Shown piece after piece: positions 35,619-44,839 of a DNA stretch of 64,000 bases (its first letter is position 1; each line of letters starts with the position of its first letter). This DNA is from Lysobacter enzymogenes (GTDB lineage: Bacteria > Pseudomonadota > Gammaproteobacteria > Xanthomonadales > Xanthomonadaceae). The notes beneath the pieces are model-generated. The model saw only the letters and a list, made by a program, of their open reading frames with translations. It was not told where the DNA came from and searched no databases. Position numbers and translations under genes: made by a program. Location: NCBI RefSeq assembly GCF_900106525.1, contig NZ_FNOG01000007.1, positions 232,288-296,287 on the forward strand, written 5' to 3'.

Positions 35619-37079
35619 ATGGACCCCGCCTGCGTACCCTTGCTCGACGCGATCCGCTCGCTGGCTTTCGTCGGCGACCTGTCGATGGGCCAGCCGATCG
35701 ATCATTCGCCGCGCGCGGCCTGGATGGCCGTGCAACTGGCCCGCGCCGCCGGCGGCGACGAGGCGGCCTGCGCGCAGGCCGCGGCCGTGTCCCTGCTGCG
35801 CTGGTCGGGCTGTACCGCCAACGCGCCGGACTTCGCGCAACTGTTCGGCGACGATGTCGGCGGCCGCAAGGCCTTGCTGGCCGCGCGCTCGGCCGGCAGC
35901 GGCTTTCGCGCCGCCTCGCGCGGCAAGCCGTCGGCGTTTCGTTCGTTGTCGCGGATCCATTGCGAAGTCTCGGCCATGATCGCCGCGCAACTGGGCCTGG
36001 ACGAGACGACCCGCTTCGCGCTCGGCCATCTGTTCGAAAGCTACGACGGCAGCGGCGCGCCGGACGGATTGGCCGGCGATGCGGTGCCGGCGTCGGTGTA
36101 CTTCGCGACGATCGCCGGCGACCTGGACATCTTCGGCCGGCTCTACGGCGTCGAGCAGGCCCGCGCCCTGATCGGCCAGCGCGCCGGCGCGCTGTATCCG
36201 CGCGCGCTGGCCGCGCCGGCCATCGCTCACGCAGCCGATTGGCTGGCCGCGCTCGACGCCGATCCCGGCCTGTCCGGCCGCTGCTCGCTCGGCGCCGCGT
36301 TCGCCGGGCGCGAAACGCCGCTGGAACTGCTGGCCCATGTCATCGACCTCAAGCTGCCGTGGATGACCGGCCACTCGCTGTGGGTCGCGCAACTGGCGCG
36401 CGATGCGGCGCAGACGCTCGGGCTGGATGCGGCCAGCCAACAGCGCCTGTACCGCGCCGGGTTGATCCACGGCATGGGGCGCGCCTCGGTCCCCAATGCG
36501 GTCTGGGACACGCCCGGCCCGCTGCCGCAATGGGCCTGGGAACGGGTGCGGCTGGCGCCGTACTGGACCGGGCGCGCAGCGCGCCAGATCGGCTCGTTGG
36601 CGGGCGAGGCGCAACTGGCCTCGTGCGCTTACGAACGGCTCGACGGCTCGGGCTATTTCCGCGAGGCCGACGCGGGATCGTCGACGCCGCAGGCGCGCAT
36701 CCTCGCCGCGGCTGCCGCGTGGGCGGCGTTGCGCAGCGCGCGGCCGTGGCGCGAGGCGTTTTCCGAGGAACAGGCCGCGGCGATCCTGCAGGCCGATGTC
36801 GCGGCCGGGCGCCTGGATGCGCAGGCGGTGCGCGCGCTGCTGCGTCCGCACGCGGCCGCGACGCGACGCGCGCCGACGCCGTCGGCACCGCTGCTGAGCG
36901 AGCGCGAACGCGATGTGCTGCGCTGGATCAGCCTGGGCGCCAGCAACAAGGTGGTGGCGCAGAAGCTCGCGATCAGCCCCAGCACCGTGCGCACCCATGT
37001 GGAGAACGCGTTCCGCAAGCTGGAAAGTTCGACCCGTGCGGCGGCGACGCTGAAGGCGACGCAGTTGGGGTTGTTGTAG
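35619..37079 (+). CDS. Regulator with degenerate HD-GYP-type domains and LuxR HTH
   Basis: A 486-residue protein. Its last 65 residues are a LuxR-type helix-turn-helix (LSERERDVLRWISLGASNKVVAQKL, ISPSTVRTHVENAFRKL). The rest resembles two HD-type segments: one ends ESYDGSGAPDGLAGDAVP and the other has HSLWVAQLARDAAQTLG, AGLIHGMGRASVPN, PGPLPQWAWERV and YERLDGSGYFREAD. These match HD-GYP motifs (HD...HDIGK, HHER.DGSGYP) but the key HD reads HG and HHE reads CAYE, so hydrolysis of cyclic di-GMP is unlikely; binding is possible. ATG 35619 is preferred; ATG 35523 is an in-frame alternative. Confidence 0.75.
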   Translation: MDPACVPLLDAIRSLAFVGDLSMGQPIDHSPRAAWMAVQLARAAGGDEAACAQAAAVSLLRWSGCTANAPDFAQLFGDDVGGRKALLAARSAGSGFRAASRGKPSAFRSLSRIHCEVSAMIAAQLGLDETTRFALGHLFESYDGSGAPDGLAGDAVPASVYFATIAGDLDIFGRLYGVEQARALIGQRAGALYPRALAAPAIAHAADWLAALDADPGLSGRCSLGAAFAGRETPLELLAHVIDLKLPWMTGHSLWVAQLARDAAQTLGLDAASQQRLYRAGLIHGMGRASVPNAVWDTPGPLPQWAWERVRLAPYWTGRAARQIGSLAGEAQLASCAYERLDGSGYFREADAGSSTPQARILAAAAAWAALRSARPWREAFSEEQAAAILQADVAAGRLDAQAVRALLRPHAAATRRAPTPSAPLLSERERDVLRWISLGASNKVVAQKLAISPSTVRTHVENAFRKLESSTRAAATLKATQLGLL

Positions 37080-37099
37080 CGCAGTGTCGCTGCAGCGGC

Positions 37100-37513
37100 C
37101 TACAGCACCTGATAGTCGACGCTGACCACGCCCTGGTCGGGATGGGCGATCTGCAGGAACGCGCCGTAGGTCAGGTCGATGCAGATCGGCCAGCCGAAGC
37201 CGCCGCGGTCGTTGATGCGCACCACCACCGAGCGGCCCTGGTAGCTCACCCGCACCTGGGTGCCGAACGGCAGCGAGTTGTGCGCGGCGGCCAGGGCGAA
37301 GCGGTGGAAGGGTTCGCCGCTGGCGGTCGGCCAGCCTTCGGGGATTTCGCCTTCGGCGCCGTACCAGGTGGCGCTGCAGACCGCGAGCGTGCCGGCGGCG
37401 AGCGGCGGTTGCGGCTGCAGCGGCGAGGATTGGGCGAACGCGGCGGCGGATGCGGCCAGCGCACCGGCGGCGAGCGCGGCGCGGACGAAGCGGGTCCAGG
37501 CGGTGGAGGTCAT
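37100..37513 (-). CDS. RlpA-like double-psi beta-barrel protein
   Basis: The 137-residue product has a signal peptide (MTSTAWTRFVRAALAAG...AAFAQ). The mature part has the RlpA/DPBB pattern: SATWYGAEG, ASGEPFHRFALAAAHNSLPFGT, VRINDRGGF and IDLTYGAFLQIA. RlpA proteins are periplasmic and many cut or bind denuded peptidoglycan at the septum; this one lacks the SPOR domain and is close to the minimal fold. GAGGAAA lies upstream of the ATG at 37511-37513 on the minus strand. It is convergent with the HD-GYP/LuxR gene. Confidence 0.82.
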   Translation of the reverse strand: MTSTAWTRFVRAALAAGALAASAAAFAQSSPLQPQPPLAAGTLAVCSATWYGAEGEIPEGWPTASGEPFHRFALAAAHNSLPFGTQVRVSYQGRSVVVRINDRGGFGWPICIDLTYGAFLQIAHPDQGVVSVDYQVL

Positions 37514-37925
37514 CGCGGTTTCCTCGAAGGGCGAACGACGCGCGCGCGATGCCGCCGGATGCGGCACCGCGCGCGGCCGCACGGCTGCGCGTGCTTGCCG
37601 CATGGGGGAGGTCGGGCATGGGCCGACGCGCGGGGCCATTGGACGCAAGCCGGGTTCAAGGCCGCGCGAAGCCGCGCTGGTACGCGCTCGCAGTTTTTAG
37701 CCGCCGCGCGTCACGCCGGCACCAGTGCGCGCGGGCTTATGCGCAGACGCTCGCAATGTGGCGCGGCCGCGCGTCACAGGCGTTCGCCAACGGGCTGAAC
37801 CGACCGGCGCAGCGAGCTTCCGCGATCCGCACGCGCTTGGGCTTCACGGCGCCCGCGCACCGGCGTTGTAGCCGGGTGCAGGCGTTCGGATCGCGTCGCG
37901 GCCGACCGGCCGACAGGAGGCGGGC
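37514..37925. other. Intergenic region upstream of RlpA-like and membrane protein genes
   Basis: These 412 bases lie between divergent genes and should contain both promoters, but I find no convincing boxes and no gene. ACAGGAGG at 37912-37919 is the ribosome site for ATG 37926. Confidence 0.4.
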
Positions 37926-38366
37926 ATGAGTGCATGGGCTTGGGTAGGCGCGGGCTGCTACGTAGGGGCCTTCGCGATCGTGCTGGCGTTCGCGCTGGCG
38001 TATCTCACCCGCCGGCGCTTCATGCCGTATCACCGCGCCGCGGCCGATCAATCGTGGGACAGCCTGTCGCCGCGTCTGCGCTTGTTGCTGCTGGCGCTGA
38101 TGCGCGCGCTCGGCGCGGCGTGGCTGGCCTGCGTCGCCGGCGGCGCGCTGCTGTTGAACGAATGGGTGCTGACCCGGCCGGGCTTCGCCGCGCTGGCGTT
38201 GTTCCAGGCGTATTGCCTGCTCGCGTTCGGCCCGCAAGTCGCGATCGCCGCCGGCTTGGGACGGGCGACCGGCGCGCGCACGCCCGTGGCCGCCGCCGCT
38301 GCCGCGCTGGTCTTGTCGCTGCTGGGATTCGCGCTGTGTGCGTTGGCGTTGCACGCGGCGGAGTGA
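37926..38366 (+). CDS. Four-helix membrane protein, unknown function
   Basis: A 146-residue protein with four predicted membrane helices (WVGAGCYVGAFAIVLAFALA, RLLLLALMRALGAAWLACVAG, ALALFQAYCLLAFGPQVAIAA, VAAAAAALVLSLLGFALCALAL). No known motif. GGAGG upstream fixes ATG 37926. The thioesterase gene begins 34 bases after its stop, so they are probably co-transcribed. Confidence 0.65.
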   Translation: MSAWAWVGAGCYVGAFAIVLAFALAYLTRRRFMPYHRAAADQSWDSLSPRLRLLLLALMRALGAAWLACVAGGALLLNEWVLTRPGFAALALFQAYCLLAFGPQVAIAAGLGRATGARTPVAAAAAALVLSLLGFALCALALHAAE

Positions 38367-38400
38367 GCGGCAATCAGCGGCCCATCGAAGGAGAGCGCGA

Positions 38401-38925
38401 ATGCGCCGCGACAACACATTCTGGGCGATGGTCGATGGCCGCTTGCCGCTGCCGGCGGCGGCGACGCTGCTGGGCTGGCGCTTCCAGGCCCATAACGAGA
38501 CCGACCGCAGCGTCAGCGTGAGTTTCGACGCGAGCGATGCGCTGACCAATCCGCTCGGCCAGATCCACGGCGGCTTGCTGGCGGCGATGCTCGACGATTG
38601 CATGGGCCCGGCGATCTACGTCGAGCTGCCGCCCGACCGCATCGCGGTGACGGTGGAATCGAAGACCGTCTTCATCCAGGCCGCGCGGCCGGGCCGTCTG
38701 TTCGGCTATGGCCGGATCGAGCACTGGCGCGGCCAGCTGTGCTTCGTGTCCGGGCGGCTCAGCGACGGGCAGGGGCGGGTGCTGGCGACGGCAACGGCGA
38801 CGTTCCGCATCGGCCATCTGCGTTGGCGCGGGTGGCGGGTGCCGGGGCCGTTGGTGCGGCATTTGTTGCGGCGGCAGTTGCGTAAGCGGGCTGCGGTGAA
38901 GGCGGTGACGCAGGGGGAGGGATGA
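38401..38925 (+). CDS. PaaI-like hotdog-fold thioesterase
   Basis: The 174-residue enzyme carries the PaaI/4HBT pattern NPLGQIHGGLLAAMLDDCMG, in which the Gly-Gly turn and the Asp in the long helix form the active site, followed by VTVESKTVFIQAARPG and GRVLATATATFRI strands. It would hydrolyse an acyl-CoA in the cytoplasm. AAGGAG 8 bases upstream supports ATG 38401; longer in-frame sequence overlaps the preceding gene. The C-terminal 30 residues are Arg-rich and atypical. Confidence 0.85.
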   Translation: MRRDNTFWAMVDGRLPLPAAATLLGWRFQAHNETDRSVSVSFDASDALTNPLGQIHGGLLAAMLDDCMGPAIYVELPPDRIAVTVESKTVFIQAARPGRLFGYGRIEHWRGQLCFVSGRLSDGQGRVLATATATFRIGHLRWRGWRVPGPLVRHLLRRQLRKRAAVKAVTQGEG

Positions 38926-38966
38926 GTTCGATCTAGATGAGCGCACGGGTGCGCTTCGGTTTCGGC

Positions 38967-39079
38967 GTTGGACGTCGGAGTTCAACGCCGGCACTGAGAG
39001 GTCGAGCACCCAGTCAGCTACTGCCACACGGTTGGACGCCGAAATTCAACGCCGGGGCTCAGAGATCCAGCACCCAGTC
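38967..39079. repeat. Imperfect direct repeat: decayed copy of the 3' end of the 922-residue gene
   Basis: Bases 38967-39015 match 39031-39079 at about 41 of 49 positions, offset 64. The right copy covers the last codons of the gene at 39059 (NDWVLDL) and the following bases; the left copy would read ADWVLDL on the minus strand and has no gene attached. It looks like the remnant of a tandem paralog lost by recombination. Confidence 0.7.
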
Positions 39080-41827
39080 GTTATAACCGGGGAAGTAGGT
39101 CGGGTGCTTGTCCATATACTCCTTGACCTCGTCCATGCTGTCCTTCTCGCGCTTGAAGTCGTCCTTGCGCTTGCCCGGGTCGAGGAACTCGACATAGGTG
39201 TCGGCGCCGCGGTCCTTCTCCCACTTGCTCTTGAAGTCGGCGAATTCCTCGCGGTGGAAATCGAAGATGCTGCGGTCGCCCGGCGCCTGCCGGCCGCCCC
39301 AGTCGGCGCCGCGCAGCTCGCGCAGGTTGTTGATGTAGTCGCGCGCGTTGCCGAAGCTGTTGAGCGTGGTCACCGCGTAGTCGTACTTGAGGTTCCAGTC
39401 GCCCTGGGTGACGCCGTCGTCGCCGAGCTTCTTGAACCAGTCGTACTGCTCGCCGGCTTCCTTCTTGTCCTTGGCGTTGTTGACGAACACCGAGACCAGT
39501 TCGGAGGCCACGCTCAACAGCATGCCCACCGGCCCCAGGCCGCGGGTGATCGCGCCGACCACGCGCTCGGCCACCGCGCCGGCGGCCTGGCCGCCGACCG
39601 CGGAGACGAACTTGCTGCCGGCCTTGAGCAGGTCCGGCGCCAGATCCAGCGTGCCGGACACCACGTTGAGCACCGCGTCGGCCTTCTCCGCCGCCGAGCT
39701 GTCGCCTTTGAAGGCTTCGGCCGCGCCCATGCCGCCGGTGACCACGCCGAGCACGCCGCCGGCCTTGCCGGAGTAATCGGACAGAACCTTCAACGTGGAC
39801 TGGGAAATGCGCGAGAGATTGCCCTTGGCCGCATCGCCCGCGGTCTGCTCCAGGCCCTTGACGATCTGATCGCGATTGGCCACGTCGACCGGCGGAATAT
39901 CCGCGGCGCGGACGTTGTCGCCGACCGCCGACACCGCCTGGTTGCCGTAGCGCGTTTCCACGCCGATGTTTTCCTTGACCTGCTTGTCCACATCGAGCAG
40001 GTCCAGGGCCGAACCGTCGATGCCCTTGCCGAGGTTGCCCAGCAGCTTCTTGGCGTCGGGCAGCGAGCCGACCATGCCGATGATGCCGCCGGCGACCGCG
40101 AGCTTTTCCTCCGGCGTCTCGCCGAAGCCGTCCTTGACCAAGCCGCGCACGGTCGAGGCGATGCCGATGGCGCCGCTCACCGACGGCAGCAGGCCGCTGG
40201 AGTCGAGATTGCTGATCAGGCCGCGGATGGTGTCCTTCTTGTCGCTGCGGAAATCGACGTTGGCGAAGGCCTTGTCGATGTCCTCCGGCGCGTAACCGTT
40301 CTCGCGCAGCTCCTTGGCGACCTGGGCGAAATCGCGCTTGGCGTCGTCGCCGCCCTTGCCGAGGAATTCCTTGATGCCCTCGGTCAGGTCGACCGGCAGC
40401 TTGGCCTTCTCCATGGCGTTGGTGATCGCGCCGAGCCCCGCTTCGACGCCGTCCACTTCGGCCTCTGGGGTGAACTCGCCGTCGGCCAGACCGGCGTCGA
40501 TGTCGCGCGCCAAGGCGTTGATCGCGAACTTCTGCCCCGAGGCCTTGGCGCGGTCGGGATCGAGCAGCGACAACTGCGAGATCGCATCCTCGACATCGGC
40601 CTGTGCGCGCGGCTGATCCCACTTGGGCAGCTTGCCGATCTCCTGTACGTAGTCCGGGCTCTCGACCACCTTGGCCAGGTTGTCGGCCATCGACTTGCGC
40701 TGTTCTTCGGGCACCTTGCCGATCGCTTCCTTGAGGCTCTTCTGGTACAGCGACGACACCTGCTCGTCGCGCATCAGCGCGTCCAGGCGCTGGTTGATCT
40801 TGCCCTCGTCGAGCATCTCCTTCATGTCCGCCGGCTCGAGCTTGAGCAGGTTCTCGGTCTCGGTCTTGGTGCGGCCGCCGACGTTGATGTGGCGGTTCTC
40901 GTAGACCGGATGGACGAACTTGCCGTTGGTGACCGCGCTGCGCGCCTCGATCATGCGCAGGAACTCGCCCTGCGGGCTGCCGTCGTAGAGGTCTTTCTTG
41001 CCCTTGAGCTCGTCGATCATCAGCTTCATCGCCGCGTCGCCGACCTTGAGCTTGTGGCCGTCGACCTCTTCACTGGTTTCCAGCGAGAACACGTCGGTCT
41101 TGGCGGTCGGATCGAGCTTGGCGCGCTCGCGCGCGTTGTCGATGGTCTGCTGGCCGACGTCGAGGTAGCTACGCTCGGCCAGTGCGTACACGTCCGGCGA
41201 TTTGGCCGGATCGACCGCGAACTTGCCGCCGTCCTTGGTTTCGAAGCGCAGCCAGCCGTTTTCGTACTCGCCCGGATAGGACACGTTCTTGATATCGCCG
41301 TAGAGAACGCGGTCGTCCTTGCCCAGCTCGCGGAAGCCGTCGTTGAGGATGTCCTTGGGCGGCTCGGAGGGCTTGTCGTCCTTCGGCGGCGCCGGCTCGG
41401 GCTGCGGCTCGGGCTTGCGCGCGGTGTCGATGAACTCGCTGGCCTTGTCCTTGGGAATGTGGTCGTCGCCGAAACCGCGGCTGACGCCGTCGAGCACGCG
41501 CTTACGGTCGCTGTCGTCGATGCGGCCGTTGTCGACCAGCTTGTCGAGCCGGTCCTTCTGCAGCCACGAACCCAGCGCGCCTTTGTCCTTCTCCATCACC
41601 GTGCCGATGAAACGACCGCGGTCCTCGGGGCTCAGCGTCGGCAGGAACTCGCTGGCCAGCGCTTCCAGGCGACGGTCGTAGTCGTCCTTCTTGGCCTTCT
41701 TCTCGCCGACGTCGTGCAGCTTGTCGGCCAGATCCTCCAGTTCGGCCTTGCTCGGCGATTTGTAGTCGCTGCTGCCGGGGACGTAAGCGGCGGCTTTGTT
41801 CTGCAGATTGAGGGCTTGGACGGACAT
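39059..41827 (-). CDS. Large Ala/Gly-rich protein, possible secreted effector or translocator
   Basis: I do not recognise this 922-residue protein with certainty. It has no signal peptide (MSVQALNLQNKAAAYVPG). The first 550 residues are highly charged and helical, with a Pro-rich hinge (RKPEPQPEPAPPKDDKPSEPPK in part) near 130. Residues around 570-790 contain several small-residue hydrophobic segments (LLPSVSGAIGIASTVRGLV, KAGGVLGVVTGGMGAAEAF, GAITRGLGPVGMLLSVASEL) that could enter membranes, and a charged C-terminal region with DWNLKYDYAVTTLNSFG and PGDRSIFDF. This layout and C-terminal wording faintly recall NolX/HrpF-type translocators; that is a weak inference. No secretion genes are nearby. 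A partial copy of its 3' end lies just downstream. Confidence 0.7.
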   Translation of the reverse strand: MSVQALNLQNKAAAYVPGSSDYKSPSKAELEDLADKLHDVGEKKAKKDDYDRRLEALASEFLPTLSPEDRGRFIGTVMEKDKGALGSWLQKDRLDKLVDNGRIDDSDRKRVLDGVSRGFGDDHIPKDKASEFIDTARKPEPQPEPAPPKDDKPSEPPKDILNDGFRELGKDDRVLYGDIKNVSYPGEYENGWLRFETKDGGKFAVDPAKSPDVYALAERSYLDVGQQTIDNARERAKLDPTAKTDVFSLETSEEVDGHKLKVGDAAMKLMIDELKGKKDLYDGSPQGEFLRMIEARSAVTNGKFVHPVYENRHINVGGRTKTETENLLKLEPADMKEMLDEGKINQRLDALMRDEQVSSLYQKSLKEAIGKVPEEQRKSMADNLAKVVESPDYVQEIGKLPKWDQPRAQADVEDAISQLSLLDPDRAKASGQKFAINALARDIDAGLADGEFTPEAEVDGVEAGLGAITNAMEKAKLPVDLTEGIKEFLGKGGDDAKRDFAQVAKELRENGYAPEDIDKAFANVDFRSDKKDTIRGLISNLDSSGLLPSVSGAIGIASTVRGLVKDGFGETPEEKLAVAGGIIGMVGSLPDAKKLLGNLGKGIDGSALDLLDVDKQVKENIGVETRYGNQAVSAVGDNVRAADIPPVDVANRDQIVKGLEQTAGDAAKGNLSRISQSTLKVLSDYSGKAGGVLGVVTGGMGAAEAFKGDSSAAEKADAVLNVVSGTLDLAPDLLKAGSKFVSAVGGQAAGAVAERVVGAITRGLGPVGMLLSVASELVSVFVNNAKDKKEAGEQYDWFKKLGDDGVTQGDWNLKYDYAVTTLNSFGNARDYINNLRELRGADWGGRQAPGDRSIFDFHREEFADFKSKWEKDRGADTYVEFLDPGKRKDDFKREKDSMDEVKEYMDKHPTYFPGYNDWVLDL

Positions 41828-42138
41828 GGGGGCGCTCGCAGGGTCGTCGGTACGAGGGGAAGGCCGGATCGGCGGCGCGCATCGCAGCCGAAGGCGATGC
41901 GGGCGGCGGCGCGAACGGCGCGCCGCGAAGGTGCGCGACCAACTTGGCGCCGCGGCGCGCGGCGGTGAACTGGGGCAAACCCGAGGTCGGGCGCGGCGAA
42001 CTGCAAACCCGCCGCGCAGATTCAGGATCATGCACGCGTATACGCAAACGCGATGCCGCGCGTGGCGCGCGGCATCGCGACGGATGCGTTCAATCTTTCA
42101 ACGCGCGCCGACGAGCGCGCGTTCGCGGAGTCGCGCGA
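41828..42138. other. Upstream region of the 922-residue gene
   Basis: No gene is supported in these 311 bases. I looked for a plant-inducible-promoter box on the minus strand; two TTCGC copies near 41918-41931 are 9 bases apart rather than the usual 15-16, so it does not qualify. Confidence 0.35.
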
Positions 42139-42552
42139 TCAGGCCGCGCTGGCCTGGATCCGGATCATGTTGCCGGACGGATCGCGCACTGCGCAGTCGC
42201 GCACGCCGTAGGGCTGGTCGACCGGCTCCTGCACGATCTCGACATCGCCGGCCTGCAGCTTGGCGAACACGCCGTCGAGGTCGGGCGTGGCCAGGTTGAG
42301 CATGGCGTAGCTGCCCTTGGCCATCATCTCGGCGATGGCGCGCTTTTCCGCATCGGTAAGGCCGGGCGTGGCCTGCGGCGGGTACAGCACGATCGCGGTG
42401 TCGGGCTGGCCGGCCGGGCCGACGGTGATCCAGCGCAGGCCCTGGTAGCCGACGTCCTTGCGCACTTCGAAGCCGAGCGCGTCGCGGTAGAAGGCCAGCG
42501 AGGCTTCCGGATCGGTGTGCGGGAGGAAGCTGGAATGGATGCTGAGGTTCAT
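42139..42552 (-). CDS. VOC family (glyoxalase/dioxygenase-fold) protein
   Basis: A 137-residue protein with the paired beta-alpha-beta-beta-beta modules of the VOC superfamily: HTDPEASLAFYRDALGFEV at the start and LAKLQAGDVEIVQEP-type second module ending VRDPSGNMIRI. Members include glyoxalases and antibiotic-binding proteins; the specific role is not known. It is the second gene of an operon behind an AraC-type regulator (31 bases between), a pairing seen widely, which suggests the regulator controls its own operon. Confidence 0.88.
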   Translation of the reverse strand: MNLSIHSSFLPHTDPEASLAFYRDALGFEVRKDVGYQGLRWITVGPAGQPDTAIVLYPPQATPGLTDAEKRAIAEMMAKGSYAMLNLATPDLDGVFAKLQAGDVEIVQEPVDQPYGVRDCAVRDPSGNMIRIQASAA

Positions 42553-42583
42553 GGCGGTCCTGCGTGGGTGGTGGCGGGAGACG

Positions 42584-43036
<453 letters not shown>

Positions 43037-43239
43037 CGCGATGCTGCCATCGCGCCGGGGCGGCGCTCAAGTGAGATCCGTCATGGCGCGCATCACGCAC
43101 GGACGTTCGCGGCGCGGCCTACGCGACCGATGGCACGGGCCCGCGTCCGCGCGAGCGCGCACCATCGGCGCGGCGACCCCGGCGCGCGTTGCCGCGCGGC
43201 CCGCGCGACTCATTGCGATTCCATCGACAGGAACCCGGC

Positions 43240-43737
43240 ATGCACCTCATCCGCACCGCTGTATCCGCGACCGCATTGGCGGCCGCGCTGTCCATCGCCG
43301 CGCCGGCCAGCGCGGCCGAGGCCGCCGATTTGGTCGGCACCTGGCGCGTCGAGCGCATCGTCGATACCGACGCCGACGGCAAGGCCCACTATCCCTACGG
43401 CGAGACACCCAAGGGTTACATCGTCTACGACGCCACCGGCCATCTGCACGTGCAGGTCATGCGCACCCCGCCGATGCCGCCGTTCGCCTCCGGCGACGAC
43501 CTGCGCGGCACCGATGCGGAACTGCGCGCGGCCTACCGGGGGTATATCGCCTACTTCGGCCGCTACCGGGTCGATGCCAAGAAGGGCATGGTGACGCACC
43601 AGGTCGAAGGCAGCCTGATGCCCAGCTACACCGGCACCGACCAGCCGCGTCCGTTCCGCATCGAAGGCGACGTGCTGACCATCGAAGGCGAGAGTGGAGG
43701 CGGGCGCTTCCTGCGCCAGTTGCGGCGGGTGCGCTGA
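43240..43737 (+). CDS. Secreted lipocalin-like domain protein
   Basis: The 165-residue product has a signal peptide (MHLIRTAVSATALAAALS...ASAAEA). The mature part follows the lipocalin-like pattern: LVGTWRVERIVDTDADGK, YGETPKGYIVYDATGHLHVQ, YRGYIAYFGRYRVDAKKGMVTHQVEGS and a C-terminal LTIEGESGGGR. Proteins of this type often accompany biosynthetic or tailoring genes but most are unstudied. AGGAA at 43228 supports ATG 43240. Confidence 0.8.
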   Translation: MHLIRTAVSATALAAALSIAAPASAAEAADLVGTWRVERIVDTDADGKAHYPYGETPKGYIVYDATGHLHVQVMRTPPMPPFASGDDLRGTDAELRAAYRGYIAYFGRYRVDAKKGMVTHQVEGSLMPSYTGTDQPRPFRIEGDVLTIEGESGGGRFLRQLRRVR

Positions 43738-43923
43738 GCGGTCGCCGGCCACGATACCCCGCCTTGCGCGTGAATCCAGGCGAAACCGCTGCGCGGCGGC
43801 GCGCGTTCGCCCGGCCGGATCGGACGCGGTTCCGACAAATCGCCTCGCACACTGGCCACGCGTTGCGAGCTCCGCGCCGCGCCGTCCCCGCCGCATTCCC
43901 ATTTCCCGTCCGCCGCCCGCGCC

Positions 43924-44691
43924 ATGACGACCGCTGACTCCCCGCCATCCTCCGCCTTGAGCAAAGTGCCCCAGGTCACCGCCGCGTTCTGGGCGCTCAA
44001 GGTCCTTGCCACCACCCTCGGCGAGACCGGCGGCGACGCGGTGTCGATGTCGATGGACCTGGGCTATCTGGCCGGTACCGGGATCTTCGCCGTGTTGTTC
44101 GCGCTGGCGGTGTCGGCGCAGATCCGCGCGCGCCGTTTCCACCCGCTGCTGTACTGGACGACCATCGTCGCCAGCACCACGGTCGGCACCACTCTGGCCG
44201 ATTTCGCCACCCGCTCGCTCGGCATCGGCTACACCGGCGGCACCGCGCTGCTGTCGGCCTTGCTGTTGACCTCGCTGTGGGCCTGGCACCGCAGCCAGGG
44301 CTCGATCGCGGTGGAGAGCGTGGCCGGGCCGCGCGGGGAGGCCTACTACTGGCTGACCATCATGTTCTCGCAGACGCTGGGCACCACGCTGGGCGATTGG
44401 GCCGCCGACACCGCCGGCCTGGGCTATCTCGGCGGCATCGGCGCGTTCGCGCTGGCGCTGGGCGCGGTCGCCGTCCTGTACTGGTGGACGCAGCTGTCGC
44501 GCACGCTGTTGTTCTGGGCCGCGTTCGTGCTGACCCGCCCGTTCGGCGCGGTGGTCGGCGATTTCCTCGACAAACCGCTGGCCAGCGGCGGCCTGGAGCT
44601 GAGCCGCTACGCGGCCTCGGCGGTGCTGGCGGCGCTGATCCTGGCCGGCGTGCTGCTGTTGCCGCAGCGCGCGGCGCAACGCGCGCACTGA
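43924..44691 (+). CDS. COG4705-type uncharacterised membrane-anchored protein
   Basis: A 255-residue membrane protein built from four similar units, each with a hydrophobic helix followed by T(L/V)G(T/E)T(L/G)xD: KVLATTLGETGGDAVS, VASTTVGTTLADFATRSLGIGY, FSQTLGTTLGDWAADTAGLGY and TRPFGAVVGDFLDKPL. This internal repeat is the hallmark of the family, whose function is unknown. The repeated acidic residue inside membrane segments suggests ion or substrate binding. It stands alone with its own start at 43924. Confidence 0.8.
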   Translation: MTTADSPPSSALSKVPQVTAAFWALKVLATTLGETGGDAVSMSMDLGYLAGTGIFAVLFALAVSAQIRARRFHPLLYWTTIVASTTVGTTLADFATRSLGIGYTGGTALLSALLLTSLWAWHRSQGSIAVESVAGPRGEAYYWLTIMFSQTLGTTLGDWAADTAGLGYLGGIGAFALALGAVAVLYWWTQLSRTLLFWAAFVLTRPFGAVVGDFLDKPLASGGLELSRYAASAVLAALILAGVLLLPQRAAQRAH

Positions 44692-44839
44692 GCGCGGCGG
44701 CCGGTTTCGTCGCCTCCGGCCGGGTTCCGTCGCGCGCGCGGTGGGTTTCGTCGCCGCGCGCTTGCGGCGCCGGCGCGGGCACCGCAGGGTGAGCCTGTGC
44801 CCGCCCCGCGGCGCCGCCGTCCCCGCCGAGGAACCCGAA

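Noticed and set aside
41918..41931. Plant-inducible-promoter (PIP) box upstream of the 922-residue gene
   Set aside because: The two TTCGC copies on the minus strand are 9 bases apart, not 15-16.
39032..41968. A 978-codon open frame on the plus strand opposite the 922-residue gene
   Set aside because: Leu/Val/Arg/Gly-biased antisense frame without domain signals. The minus strand has natural amino acid composition, a sensible start and clean end.
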